Position numbers and translations under genes: made by a program
Shown here: positions 1 through 7,220 of the stretch, in pieces
How positions within the stretch are numbered: position 1 is the stretch's first letter
Layout: the number at the start of each line of letters is the position of its first letter
NCBI GenBank assembly: GCA_020444775.1
Contig: JAGRHX010000628.1
Coordinates: 1 to 18,109, forward strand
DNA: 18,109 bases
Direction of reading: 5' to 3'
Origin: Gammaproteobacteria bacterium
GTDB taxonomy: Bacteria > Pseudomonadota > Gammaproteobacteria > HK1
Notes under the pieces: generated by a model
What the model saw: the letters and a program-made list of their open reading frames with translations, nothing else
Databases searched by the model: none
What the model was told of the DNA's origin: nothing

Positions 1-213
1 ACGGACGACATCGGCCGGCGGACGTTGCCGCGGGTCGGTGACAGCCCGGTGTCGGGCGCGCGCCAGGGCGGTGTCCGCGCTCGCGGCGGCGCGGCGAGCC
101 GCCGTGGACCGCCCGCCGGGGCGGTGCTAGCCTCGCGGGCGTCGCCCGATTCTCCTTCGATTCCAGCCCCCTGGGCCACGTGGGCCACCTGGCCGACGAA
201 ATCGTCGACCCCG
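1..213. other. Upstream region without a recognisable gene
   Basis: An open frame runs through this stretch into the sigma factor gene, but its translation is rich in Ala, Arg and Pro with no family-like segment, as expected when a GC-rich sequence lacks stop codons by chance. No credible start with a ribosome binding site was seen on either strand. The only local structure is a CCACGTGG palindrome inside a short repeat of GGGCCAC near 173-188, which is weak evidence of anything. The useful part of this upstream region is the candidate promoter that follows it. Confidence 0.5.
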
Positions 214-240
214 TGTCGATCGGGCGCCCGCCGGTTCGTC
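214..240 (+). promoter_or_regulatory. Candidate ECF42-dependent promoter
   Basis: TGTCGA at 214-219 is followed, after exactly 17 bases, by CGTC at 237-240. From memory, the promoter described for ECF42 sigma factors is TGTCGA at -35 and CG(A/T)C at -10. Transcription would start near 247 and leave a leader of about 65 bases before the DGPF gene at 314. Since the sigma factor gene lies directly downstream of that gene, this would be an autoregulatory promoter. The sequence match is seen directly; recognition by this sigma factor is inference. Confidence 0.55.
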
Positions 241-313
241 GTGTTCACGAACGGCGCGTGGCGAGCCACCCGCCCCCATCCCCCGACCCCTTCACACGAC
301 CCGGAGCAACCCG

Positions 314-718
314 ATGCGCTTCATGATGCTGATGATCCCCGGCGGCTACAACGACGCGACGCCCGGCACGATGCCCGACCCCGCCGAGGTCACCAAGATG
401 ATGGCCTACAACCAGGCCCTGAACGACGCCGGCATCCTGCTGTCCGCCGACGGCCTGCACCCGCCCTCGATGGGCGCGCGCGTCAGCTTCGCCGACGGCA
501 CGGCGACGGTCCACGACGGCCCGTTCGCCGAGGCCAAGGAGGTGCTCGGCGGCTACTGGATGCTGCAGGTGCGCTCGCGCGCCGAGGCGATCGAGTGGGC
601 GCGGCGGTGCCCGGCGCGGCCCGAGGACGTCATCGAGATCCGCCAGGTCCAGGACATCAGCGAGTTCCCCGAGGACATCCAGCGCGCCGCCGCCGACCTC
701 CAGCTCGGCAAGGACTAG
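314..718 (+). CDS. YCII-related DGPF-motif protein
   Basis: This 134-residue protein belongs to the YCII-related (DGPF) family, a small alpha-beta dimeric ferredoxin-like fold whose biochemical role is not settled. The diagnostic DGPF motif is at residues 68-71, followed by the usual FAEAKEVLGGYWML stretch, and the start MRFMMLM is typical. Full length for the family. GGAG at 303-306 lies 7 bases before the ATG. Genes of this family are the hallmark neighbours of ECF42 sigma factors, and here the sigma gene begins 8 bases after the stop, so the two are surely co-transcribed. The DGPF protein is the likely target or partner of the sigma factor. Its substrate is unknown. Confidence 0.93.
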   Translation: MRFMMLMIPGGYNDATPGTMPDPAEVTKMMAYNQALNDAGILLSADGLHPPSMGARVSFADGTATVHDGPFAEAKEVLGGYWMLQVRSRAEAIEWARRCPARPEDVIEIRQVQDISEFPEDIQRAAADLQLGKD

Positions 719-726
719 CCGGCGAC

Positions 727-1992
727 GTGGCCGACGCCGCGCGCAGCGCGATCGAGACGGTGTGGCGGATCGAGGCGCCGCGCCTGATCGGCGGGCTGGT
801 CCGGATCGTCCGCGACCTCGACCTCGCCGAGGAGCTCGCCCAGGAGGCGCTGGTCGCCGCCCTCGAGCGGTGGCCGACGTCCGGGATCCCGGACAACCCG
901 GGCGCGTGGCTGATGACGACCGCCCGGCACCGCGCGATCGACGAGCTGCGCCGGCGCGCCCGCGTCGACCGCAAGCACGACGAGCTGGGCGCCCAGCTGC
1001 CGACCTCGACGACGCCGGATCTGGCGGCGGCGATCGACGACGGCGCGGTCGGCGACGACGTCCTGCGGCTGATGCTGATCGCGTGCCACCCGGTGCTGTC
1101 GGCCGAGGCCCGGGTCGCGCTGACGCTGCGGCTGCTCGGCGGCCTCACCACCGAGGAGATCGCGCGCGCGTTCCTGACCCCCGAGCCGACGATCGCGCAG
1201 CGCATCGTGCGCGCCAAGCGCACCCTCGGCGAGGCCCGGGTGCCGTTCGAGGTGCCGCGCGGCGCCGAGCTGACGGCGCGGCTGGCGTCGGTGCTCGAGG
1301 CGGTCTACCTGATCTTCAACGAGGGCTACGCCGCGACCCGCGGCGACAGCTGGCTGCGCGCCGAGCTGTGCGACGACGCCCTGCGCCTGGGCCGCATCCT
1401 GGCCCAGCGCGTCCCCGACGTCGCCGAGGTCCACGGCCTGGTCGCGCTGATGGAGCTGCAGGCGTCGCGCGCCGCCGCGCGCGTCGACGCCCGCGGCGCG
1501 CCGATCCTGCTGCTCGATCAGGATCGCGGCCGCTGGGATCACCTGCTGATCCAGCGCGGCCTGGCCGCGCTCGGCCGCGCCGAGGCGATGGGCGGCCCGC
1601 TCGGGACCTACACCCTGCAGGCCGCGATCGCCGCGTGCCACGCCCGCGCCCGCACCGCCGACGCCACCGACTGGCCACGCATCGTCGCGATCTACGACGC
1701 CCTCGCCGAGATGACCCGGTCGCCGGTGGTCGAGCTCAACCGCGCGGTCGCGGTCGCGATGGCGTTCGGGCCCGCCGCCGGCCTCGAGCTGGTCGACCAG
1801 CTCGTCGACCTGCCGGCGCTGCGCCGCTACCACCTGCTGCCCAGCGTCCGCGGCGAGCTGCTGGTCCGCCTCGGCCGCCTCGACGAGGCCCGCGTCGAGC
1901 TCGAGCGCGCCGCCGCGATGACCCAGAACCGCCGCGAGCGCGACGTCCTGCTGGCCAAGGCCGCCGCCTGCCGCGGCGGCGTGCCGTCGTAG
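727..1992 (+). CDS. ECF42-type RNA polymerase sigma factor with C-terminal extension
   Basis: This is a 421-residue extracytoplasmic-function sigma factor, about twice the length of a minimal ECF. Sigma region 2 spans about residues 14-80 (LAEELAQEALVAALERW, then NPGAWLMTTARHRAIDELRR). Sigma region 4 spans about 112-165, including GLTTEEIARAFLTPEPTIAQ as the helix-turn-helix. The extension has the DUF6596 signature AVYLIFNEGYAA at 192-203, LNRAVAVAM at 337-345 and a TPR-like tail LLVRLGRLDEARVELERA near 378-395. This layout plus an adjacent DGPF gene is characteristic of ECF42. No anti-sigma factor is encoded nearby; in this group the extension is thought to control activity. I chose GTG at 727 because homology begins there; the open frame upstream is unrelated sequence overlapping the DGPF gene. 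Confidence 0.9.
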   Translation: MADAARSAIETVWRIEAPRLIGGLVRIVRDLDLAEELAQEALVAALERWPTSGIPDNPGAWLMTTARHRAIDELRRRARVDRKHDELGAQLPTSTTPDLAAAIDDGAVGDDVLRLMLIACHPVLSAEARVALTLRLLGGLTTEEIARAFLTPEPTIAQRIVRAKRTLGEARVPFEVPRGAELTARLASVLEAVYLIFNEGYAATRGDSWLRAELCDDALRLGRILAQRVPDVAEVHGLVALMELQASRAAARVDARGAPILLLDQDRGRWDHLLIQRGLAALGRAEAMGGPLGTYTLQAAIAACHARARTADATDWPRIVAIYDALAEMTRSPVVELNRAVAVAMAFGPAAGLELVDQLVDLPALRRYHLLPSVRGELLVRLGRLDEARVELERAAAMTQNRRERDVLLAKAAACRGGVPS

Positions 1993-2073
1993 GCGTGTGC
2001 GCCGGCGCACGGCGGGACGGTGACGCCGGCGCGAGGCGTCGACTTCGTGAGCCGTTCGCGCGATCATCGCGAC

Positions 2074-2859
2074 GTGTCGTGGCGCGTGATCGCGTGGCTG
2101 GGGATCGCGGTGAGCGCCGCGGGCTGCCTGTCGAGCCGTCACGATTGCGACGAGCCACGCCCCGGGTGCACCGAAGCCCAGTGCCTCGCCGGCGACTGCG
2201 TCGACGGCACCGTGTTCCGCTGCGAGCCCGACACGGGCGAGTGGGTCGCCTCCAGCACGGTCTGCGAGGGGCACGCCGCTCCGGTCGACGGCACGCTGGT
2301 GGTCGCGCAGCGGGTCGCCTCGATCAGCGGCACCTGCCCGGCGCTGGCGCCGCGCAGCCCGGTCGTCCTCGAGATCGCGCCCGACGACACCGTCACCGCG
2401 ACGGCGCCGACGACCCTCGTCGCTGGCCATGCCAGCACCGGCACCGAGGCAGGATCCGTCACGGCCACCCTGACCGACACGTGGCGCGGCGCGCCGGTGT
2501 CCATGTCCTACGCCCTCCAGATCGACTGGCACCGCCAGGTGATCGCGGCGACCGGCGCCGCGACCGTCGACGGCTGCGACGCCGCGCTCGAGCTATCGGC
2601 GGCGCTGTGCCCCGCTGGCGTCGTCGCGTGCCCGGCCGCCGACGCCAGCCATACGGTGCGCTGCATCGACGGGGTCGTGACCGCCACTCCGGTCGACCGC
2701 TACCGCTTCTGCGCGCCCGACACGACCACCGAGGTCTGCGCGGTCGCGACCTCGTCGATCGCCGCCTGTCCCGGCGCCTGCGTCGACGGCGACGCCCGCG
2801 TGTTCGACACCGACGCCGCCTATGCAGCGTTCGATCCGCGCACGCTGTGCGCGCCGTAG
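2074..2859 (+). CDS. Cys-rich secreted lipoprotein, function unknown
   Basis: The predicted protein of 261 residues starts with a classic lipoprotein signal peptide: a short basic start, the hydrophobic run VIAWLGIAVSAAG, and a lipobox ending in Cys18. The mature part is rich in paired cysteines (for example CDEPRPGC, and clusters near the C-terminus around ACPGAC and LCAP), which suggests disulfide-stabilised folds outside the cytoplasm. The protein is not recognised as a named family, but Cys-rich lipoproteins of this style are common in Myxococcota. The ATG at 2020 would add 18 charged residues before the signal, so GTG at 2074 is preferred; GTG at 2047 is also possible. It lies 81 bases after the sigma gene and ends 4 bases from the convergent DUF6891 gene. 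Confidence 0.7.
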   Translation: MSWRVIAWLGIAVSAAGCLSSRHDCDEPRPGCTEAQCLAGDCVDGTVFRCEPDTGEWVASSTVCEGHAAPVDGTLVVAQRVASISGTCPALAPRSPVVLEIAPDDTVTATAPTTLVAGHASTGTEAGSVTATLTDTWRGAPVSMSYALQIDWHRQVIAATGAATVDGCDAALELSAALCPAGVVACPAADASHTVRCIDGVVTATPVDRYRFCAPDTTTEVCAVATSSIAACPGACVDGDARVFDTDAAYAAFDPRTLCAP

Positions 2860-2863
2860 CGCC

Positions 2864-3481
2864 TCAGTCGCCGCACCACCGGAGCGGGCGGGCGCGACGC
2901 TGCCAGCGCAGCGGCACCGCGATCCGCGACGAGGTGGAGCCGTCCCAGCGCACCGCGAGGTCGTGTGCGGCCAGGACGTCGACGGTCTCCTGCGCGATCG
3001 TCTTGTCCGCCGCGTCGTCGCCGTCGAAGGCGCCAAAGGCCAGGAACAGGGGACCACCGTCCGCGACCGCCTCGGTGTCCTGCACGTGATAGAAGGCGTA
3101 GCCTCGGGCCATGCCACCATCGGCGACGATGGTGTCGCGCTCCGCCCCCATCGTGGCATGGCCGCAGTTCTGGCAGCACCACCAACGGTGCCGCGCCAGG
3201 ATCCCGCGCTCGTTGAGCTCGTCGAACGCGGCGTCGAGCCGATCGCAGTCGGTGATCGCCGGCCAGGCGGCGGCCTCGTCACGGTGTCGCGCCGCGGCCT
3301 CGGCGTACAGCGCCGGCAGCTCCGCCTCGAAGGCCTCGAGCGCCGGGCCTTCCAGCTCGTCGCCGTAGACGTCGCTGACTCGCTCGAGGTGATGCGTCGC
3401 GTGGTCGAGGCCTTCGCGCAGGGCACAGCGAAACAGCTCGATCACCTGTTCGCGCAACTCGGGGTCCATATCGACGAGCAT
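2864..3481 (-). CDS. DUF6891-like protein
   Basis: This 205-residue soluble protein resembles DUF6891, a family of unknown function. The features used are a CCQNC cysteine cluster at residues 102-106 after HRWW, the GYAFYHVQDTE segment at 117-127, LFLAFGAF at 135-142, and a C-terminal VRWDGS followed by I.VPL.W. The cluster could bind a metal, but that is not shown. The frame stays open upstream to 3556, but those 25 extra residues are Gly/Arg-rich and unlike the family, so ATG at 3481 is chosen; ATG at 3469 (MDPELRE) is an alternative. It lies 108 bases downstream of the GFA gene on the same strand and may be read with it. Confidence 0.75.
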   Translation of the reverse strand: MLVDMDPELREQVIELFRCALREGLDHATHHLERVSDVYGDELEGPALEAFEAELPALYAEAAARHRDEAAAWPAITDCDRLDAAFDELNERGILARHRWWCCQNCGHATMGAERDTIVADGGMARGYAFYHVQDTEAVADGGPLFLAFGAFDGDDAADKTIAQETVDVLAAHDLAVRWDGSTSSRIAVPLRWQRRARPLRWCGD

Positions 3482-3589
3482 GCCAGACGCCGCGCCCCGA
3501 CGGCGCCCTGCGCCGCCGCCGTGCCCGCACGACACACGAACGGCGCGATCGGTCACGACGCGCCCGGCACCGGCGTGCGCCGGCGCGGC

Positions 3590-3997
3590 CTACAGGTGCC
3601 GGGTCTCGGCCGGCGGCTCGAGCCAGGCGTCGTCGCGGCCGTTGAAGAACCGCACCGGCGCGGCCGCCAGCTCGGCGTCGTCGGCGTCGTCGAGGCAGCC
3701 CAGGTTGACCGAGACGAAGTCGCCGCCGATCTCCGCGATGTGGCCGTGGCCGAAGACGTGGATGCCGCAGCGGCGGCAGAAGCGGTGGTGGCCCTGGAGG
3801 GTGCCGAACTGGTAGTCGCCGAGGACGTCGTCGCCGGCCAGCAGCTCGAACGCCGCCGGCTTGACGTGGGCGCCCCACTTGCGGGTCTTGCGGCAGATCG
3901 AGCAGTTGCACCGGCCGGTGCCCTGGCGCAGGTCGAGGGTGACGCGGTAGCGGACCGCGCCGCAGTGACAGGTGCCGTGATAGGTCTTCGCGCTCAT
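3590..3997 (-). CDS. GFA-family zinc protein (CENP-V/GFA domain)
   Basis: This 135-residue protein has the full GFA fold signature, named after glutathione-dependent formaldehyde-activating enzyme, although most members have no proven reaction. The seven zinc-binding cysteines are all present: C10 and C12 (CHCG), C30, C32 and C35 (CNCSIC), and C74 and C77 (CRRCG). The length is typical and no signal peptide is seen, so it is cytoplasmic. GAGGA lies 5 bases before the ATG on the minus strand and supports this start. It is divergent from the WYL regulator, with 115 bases between the start codons, so that regulator is the likely controller. True formaldehyde detoxification should not be assumed. 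Confidence 0.92.
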   Translation of the reverse strand: MSAKTYHGTCHCGAVRYRVTLDLRQGTGRCNCSICRKTRKWGAHVKPAAFELLAGDDVLGDYQFGTLQGHHRFCRRCGIHVFGHGHIAEIGGDFVSVNLGCLDDADDAELAAAPVRFFNGRDDAWLEPPAETRHL

Positions 3998-4074
3998 CGT
4001 GATCCTCGTCGGTGTGGAGGGAGGTGAGGGCGACGGTGATCGCCGCCGTCGCGGACCACCCTACGCGCCATTGC

Positions 4075-4089
4075 GGACAGTTCCTGTCC
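4075..4089. promoter_or_regulatory. Palindromic operator candidate for the WYL regulator
   Basis: GGACAG, TTC, CTGTCC forms a perfect 6+3+6 inverted repeat ending 23 bases before the regulator's ATG, in the only gap between the two divergent genes. A symmetric site at this place suits a dimeric helix-turn-helix regulator acting on its own gene and on the divergent GFA gene. TAGGGT at 4101-4106 is a weak -10 candidate. The repeat is seen directly; binding is inference. Confidence 0.5.
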
Positions 4090-4112
4090 TCGACCTGCGC
4101 TAGGGTCGGCGC

Positions 4113-4964
4113 ATGGTCGGAACCTCGGCGCGCCTGCTCCGCCTGCTGTCGCTGCTGCAGAGCCGTCGTCACTGGGCCGGGCAGGAGCTCGGCGAGCGCC
4201 TCGAGGTCGACGTCCGCACCGTCCGCCGCGACGTCGACAAGCTGCGCGACCTCGGCTACCCGATCGAGGCGTCGTCGGGGCTGGGCGGCGGCTACCAGCT
4301 CGGCGCCGGCTCGACGATGCCGCCGGTCCTGCTCGACGACGACGAGGCGGTCGCGGTGGCGGTCGCGCTGCGCGCCGCCGCCGGCAGCGTCGCGGGGCTG
4401 GAGGCCACCGCGATCGGCCTGCTCGCCAAGCTCGATCAGATCCTGCCGCCGCGCCTGCGCCGTCGCGCCAGCGCGCTGCTGTCGGTGACGGTCACGCTGC
4501 CCGGCGGCGCCGCCGCGCCGCCGGTCGACCGGCTGACGGCGATCGCGTCGGCGTGTCGCGACCGCCAGCGGCTGACCCTGCGCTACCGCGATCGCGGCGG
4601 CCGCGACTCGGCGCGCACGATCGAGCCGCTGCGCGTCGTCCACACCGGCCGGGTCTGGTACCTGGTGGCGTGGGACCTGCGGCGCGCCGACTGGCGGACG
4701 TTCCGCGTCGACCGCATCGTCGCGCTCGACGACGTCGGCCCGGGCTTCACGCCCCGCGACCTGCCCGAGGACGTCGCGACGTTCGTCGCGCGCTCGATCA
4801 GCCAGCGACCGTACCGCCACCAGCTCCGGGTCCGCCTCGACGGCGCCATCGACGACCTCGCGACCCGGGTGCCGAGCTGGTGCGGCGTGCTCGAGGCCGA
4901 CGACGACGCCCACTGCGTCCTCACCACCGGCGCCGACACGGTCGAGGCGCTGGCCGGCATGGCC
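4113..4964 (+). CDS. WYL-domain transcriptional regulator (YafY type), 3' end missing
   Basis: Residues 1-283 are a normal YafY-type regulator. A winged helix-turn-helix occupies about 5-60 (WAGQELGERLEVDVRTVRRD, then GLGGGYQL). A middle helical part follows, and the WYL domain spans about 139-205, with RRGD-like RDRGGRDS and the name motif W182-Y183-L184 in VWYLVAWD. WYL regulators sense small ligands or single-stranded DNA and act as dimers. The C-terminal WCX part begins (HQLRVRLDGAI) but stops being family-like after AGM at 281-283. Roughly 30 residues of the expected tail are absent and are replaced in frame by an epimerase tail. The full open frame of 379 codons to 5252 is therefore not believed to be one natural protein. 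Confidence 0.88.
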
Positions 4965-4985
4965 GAGGCTGAGGAGGCTTACGGC
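4955..4985. other. Probable chimeric contig junction
   Basis: A regulator reading frame turns into the tail of an unrelated sugar-nucleotide enzyme without a stop codon. GC content drops from 77% (4861-4920) to 57% (4981-5040) and 53% (5041-5100) by hand count. Codon use changes at the same place, from nearly all G/C third positions to mixed ones. Everything before is generic high-GC regulation and metabolism; everything after is a polysaccharide locus. A misassembly joining two organisms at a short shared GC-rich word explains all of this. A real recombination event is possible but less likely. Confidence 0.8.
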
Positions 4986-5252
4986 CGCGTTTTCAACGTC
5001 GGCTCACAGGAAGAGATATCCATCTACGACCTTGCCGAGCGGATCATCGAGCACACCAATTCCGACTCGGAGATTGTCTTCGTGCCCTACGAAGAAGCCT
5101 ACGATCGGGGTTTCGAAGACATGGAGAGACGAATTCCCGATCTCACCCGTATCGGGGAGATGCTCGGGTGGAACACCACCCGGAATCTCGACCAGATCAT
5201 CACCGACGTGGTGGCCCACAACCGTAAATCGTCGGACGTCGTCACCGTTTGA
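4965..5252 (+). CDS. NAD-dependent sugar-nucleotide epimerase/dehydratase, C-terminal fragment only
   Basis: About 95 residues match the end of extended short-chain dehydrogenases that act on nucleotide sugars, such as UDP-glucose 4-epimerase or UDP-glucuronate decarboxylase. The features used are EAYGRVFNVGS, EEISIYDLAERIIE, then DMERRIPD with the substrate-binding Arg pair, and LGWNTTRNLDQIITDVV. The Rossmann NAD site and the catalytic Tyr-Lys pair lie in the missing N-terminal two-thirds, so the exact reaction cannot be told. The loss coincides with the junction, so the gene is probably intact in its own genome. It suits the polysaccharide genes to its right, as a supplier of a sugar precursor. 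Confidence 0.82.
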   Translation, partial: EAEEAYGRVFNVGSQEEISIYDLAERIIEHTNSDSEIVFVPYEEAYDRGFEDMERRIPDLTRIGEMLGWNTTRNLDQIITDVVAHNRKSSDVVTV

Positions 5253-5285
5253 GGCGATGCTGCCCTTTCAACGGAGCGCGCCTCC

Positions 5286-7220
5286 TCAGGGATTGACTTC
5301 GCCCTCGGCGACCAGCCTGGCCAGCCCCGGGTCCCGCGGATTGAGGTGGAGGGCGCGGCGGTAGTAGCGCTGCGCTTCCTGCGTGAGGCCGCGCCGGGTG
5401 GCGAGGTCGCCGAGCAGACCCCAAGCGACGAAATCGTGGGGTCCGTTACGCGTTGCTTCCAGTAGTGCGTCACGTGCCGGCCCGTAGAGACCGAGACGGG
5501 CGAGGGCCGCCGACTCCATGTAGTACGAGCGCTGGGATGGCTCAAGGGCGATTGAGTCCCGGGCGTCGACCAGTGCCGAGACCGGGTCGGTCGCAAGCTT
5601 CTCGGCTGCCTGCGACTGAAGTTGCTGCGCGCGCAGCTGCTTCAGCACCGGGAAGGAGATGACCACTACCAGCAGGGCGGCCATTCCAATCGCCGGAACC
5701 GAGTATCTGCTCTCCAGGGGCCGCATCGCAGGCAGCAGCACCGCGGCCGCGCAGATCGCGATCGCGGTCAGGCCCGGCAGCAGGTGCATCCAGTCCACAC
5801 TGGTGTGGAATAACCAGACGAAGAAGGTTCCTCCAGCTGCCACGGCCAGCGCCGGTTCGGCGCTTCGCCGAGTGGTAGTACCCCTGGCGGTGTTCCAAAG
5901 TCCGAAAAGGACCGCGCACACAAACGCAGTCAGAGCGACGCCTCCGACCAGGCCCAGTTCGCCCAGGGTCTGCAGTTCAATGCTGTGGGCCTGCTGAACA
6001 TCTTCGGAAGTCCTTCGCTCCTGAAAGTACGTCTCCGTGTAGTTGCCCGCCCCGACTCCAGCCAAGGGGTTATCTTCGAACTGCTTGAAAGCAACCCGCC
6101 AGTAGTCATATCGGTTGCCTCCCCCGGAGGTCAGGCGGGAGTCGCCGTCGGTCTCATCGAGGCTGGTAAAGGAGTCGACCTGTTCCCGGATCTGGTCGGA
6201 GCGACTACCAACCCCGAGTACCATCCCGCCCAGGACGATCACGCAGATCACGGCGAGCCCCACACCAGAGATCACGCTCAGGCCGTAGCGGGCATCGGGA
6301 GATCCACGCTCGATGCGGGCCGAGATCGCGCTTCCGGCCGCGACCAGCAGTCCGCTGACGATGCCGCCGAGCAAGCCCATCCAGACGACTGGCCTGAGCG
6401 AGTCGATCGAGAGAGCGCCCGCTCCGGTGTCGATCACTTCCCGCAGCGCCGGTCCGCATATCGCGATCCCGCCGAGGACCGCGACCAGGATCCAAGCTCT
6501 GCCAGTGCGACCGGGCACGATGGCCATGATCAATACGGTGGACGCGACGAGCGCCAAGATGGCTCCGCGGCTCTGGGTGAGCACCGTAAGGACGACCAGC
6601 TGGACCGCTCCGAAGGCCGCAAGGCCCCGGACCGCGTGATTGCGGGCTCGCTCGGCGACAGCGACGAGTGGCCAGAGCCCAGCCAGGAGGTAGGTGGCGA
6701 CCCCGTTTATGTAGTCGAGGGGGCTATTCAGGCGATTAGCCACGAAGAGTTCCTGAACCGCAGAATCATCGACGAGCAGGCGAATCTGGAGATACGCCGC
6801 CATGACCAGGACGCCTGTCGTAGTCGCGCCGATAAGCACCTTCCGGGAGGACGAATCCCGAACCAGGTAGAGCAAGACCATCAGGAGCACCCCATAGAGC
6901 AGCCAGCGGGCACCGTCGGTGACCGCGAGGTCACCGAGCTCGGCCCACCGGGTCGAGGCCAGTGCCCAGAAACCTAGTGCGAATAACCCTGCTGCACCCA
7001 GCGCCGAGGCCCCTTGCGGAATGGCGGGTCGAGCGACCACAAACGCCAGCAGGATCACCAATCCGGCCAGCAGCATCGGCTCCCAGACTGTGGCACGGTA
7101 GAAACCGAAAAAGAACGCGCTCGAACCAGCGCCTAACCCGATCAGTCCGAGAACCGCAAGCCGAAAGGCGTTGCCGGAAGTCGGGGCCGGTGAGGTCGGT
7201 GAAGTACTCTCTCTAACCAT
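5286..7220 (-). CDS. O-antigen ligase/polymerase-family membrane protein with C-terminal TPR region
   Basis: This 644-residue protein has about a dozen hydrophobic helices over residues 18-530. It carries the O-antigen ligase (Wzy_C/WaaL) landmarks: TQSRGAILAL at 215-224, then a large outer loop with RYDYWRVAFKQFEDNPLAGVG from 370, His412 in AHSIELQTLGELGLVGG, and more helices. Family members transfer or polymerise undecaprenyl-linked glycans on the outer face of the membrane. Residues about 543-640 form two or three TPR-like repeats (ending LTQEAQRYYRRALHLNPRDPG), which could dock partners or the chain. Its ATG overlaps the start of the divergent small membrane protein. Whether it is the ligase or a second polymerase in this locus cannot be decided by sequence. 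Confidence 0.85.
   Translation of the reverse strand: MVRESTSPTSPAPTSGNAFRLAVLGLIGLGAGSSAFFFGFYRATVWEPMLLAGLVILLAFVVARPAIPQGASALGAAGLFALGFWALASTRWAELGDLAVTDGARWLLYGVLLMVLLYLVRDSSSRKVLIGATTTGVLVMAAYLQIRLLVDDSAVQELFVANRLNSPLDYINGVATYLLAGLWPLVAVAERARNHAVRGLAAFGAVQLVVLTVLTQSRGAILALVASTVLIMAIVPGRTGRAWILVAVLGGIAICGPALREVIDTGAGALSIDSLRPVVWMGLLGGIVSGLLVAAGSAISARIERGSPDARYGLSVISGVGLAVICVIVLGGMVLGVGSRSDQIREQVDSFTSLDETDGDSRLTSGGGNRYDYWRVAFKQFEDNPLAGVGAGNYTETYFQERRTSEDVQQAHSIELQTLGELGLVGGVALTAFVCAVLFGLWNTARGTTTRRSAEPALAVAAGGTFFVWLFHTSVDWMHLLPGLTAIAICAAAVLLPAMRPLESRYSVPAIGMAALLVVVISFPVLKQLRAQQLQSQAAEKLATDPVSALVDARDSIALEPSQRSYYMESAALARLGLYGPARDALLEATRNGPHDFVAWGLLGDLATRRGLTQEAQRYYRRALHLNPRDPGLARLVAEGEVNP

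Noticed and set aside
173..188. CCACGTGG palindrome in the left upstream region as an operator
   Set aside because: It lies in a locally repetitive GC-rich stretch and has no partner element or consistent position relative to a promoter.
25..726. A 655-codon frame extending the sigma factor far upstream
   Set aside because: The added part overlaps the well-supported DGPF gene in another frame and reads as Arg/Ala/Pro-rich sequence with no family resemblance.
715..2532. Long minus-strand frame opposite the sigma factor and lipoprotein genes
   Set aside because: It is the mirror of coding sequence with G/C-rich third positions; its translation is low-complexity and has no domain.
762..3089. 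Very long plus-strand frame (about 775 codons)
   Set aside because: It is an Arg/Pro/Ala-rich shadow frame crossing three recognised genes on both strands.
3590..3997. Naming the GFA protein as a formaldehyde-activating enzyme
   Set aside because: The fold and zinc ligands are clear, but the family is broad and the original reaction is disputed; no formaldehyde pathway gene is nearby.
3279..4913. Minus-strand frame covering the GFA and WYL genes
   Set aside because: It is antisense to a clear regulator and in the wrong frame of the GFA gene; it has Arg/Ala/Gly-rich content only.
4113..5252. A novel 379-residue WYL-epimerase fusion protein
   Set aside because: Both parts are cut at the same point and GC content and codon style change there; a chimeric assembly explains it better than a natural fusion that lacks the NAD site and catalytic residues.
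5253..5285. Terminator between the epimerase tail and the ligase-like gene
   Set aside because: No stem followed by a T-run was found in this gap or in the convergent gaps at 10277-10312 and 12450-12453.
5985..6977. A 330-codon plus-strand frame opposite the ligase-like gene
   Set aside because: Its translation is rich in Asp, Arg, His and Gln, as expected opposite a hydrophobic protein, and the opposite strand has strong family motifs.
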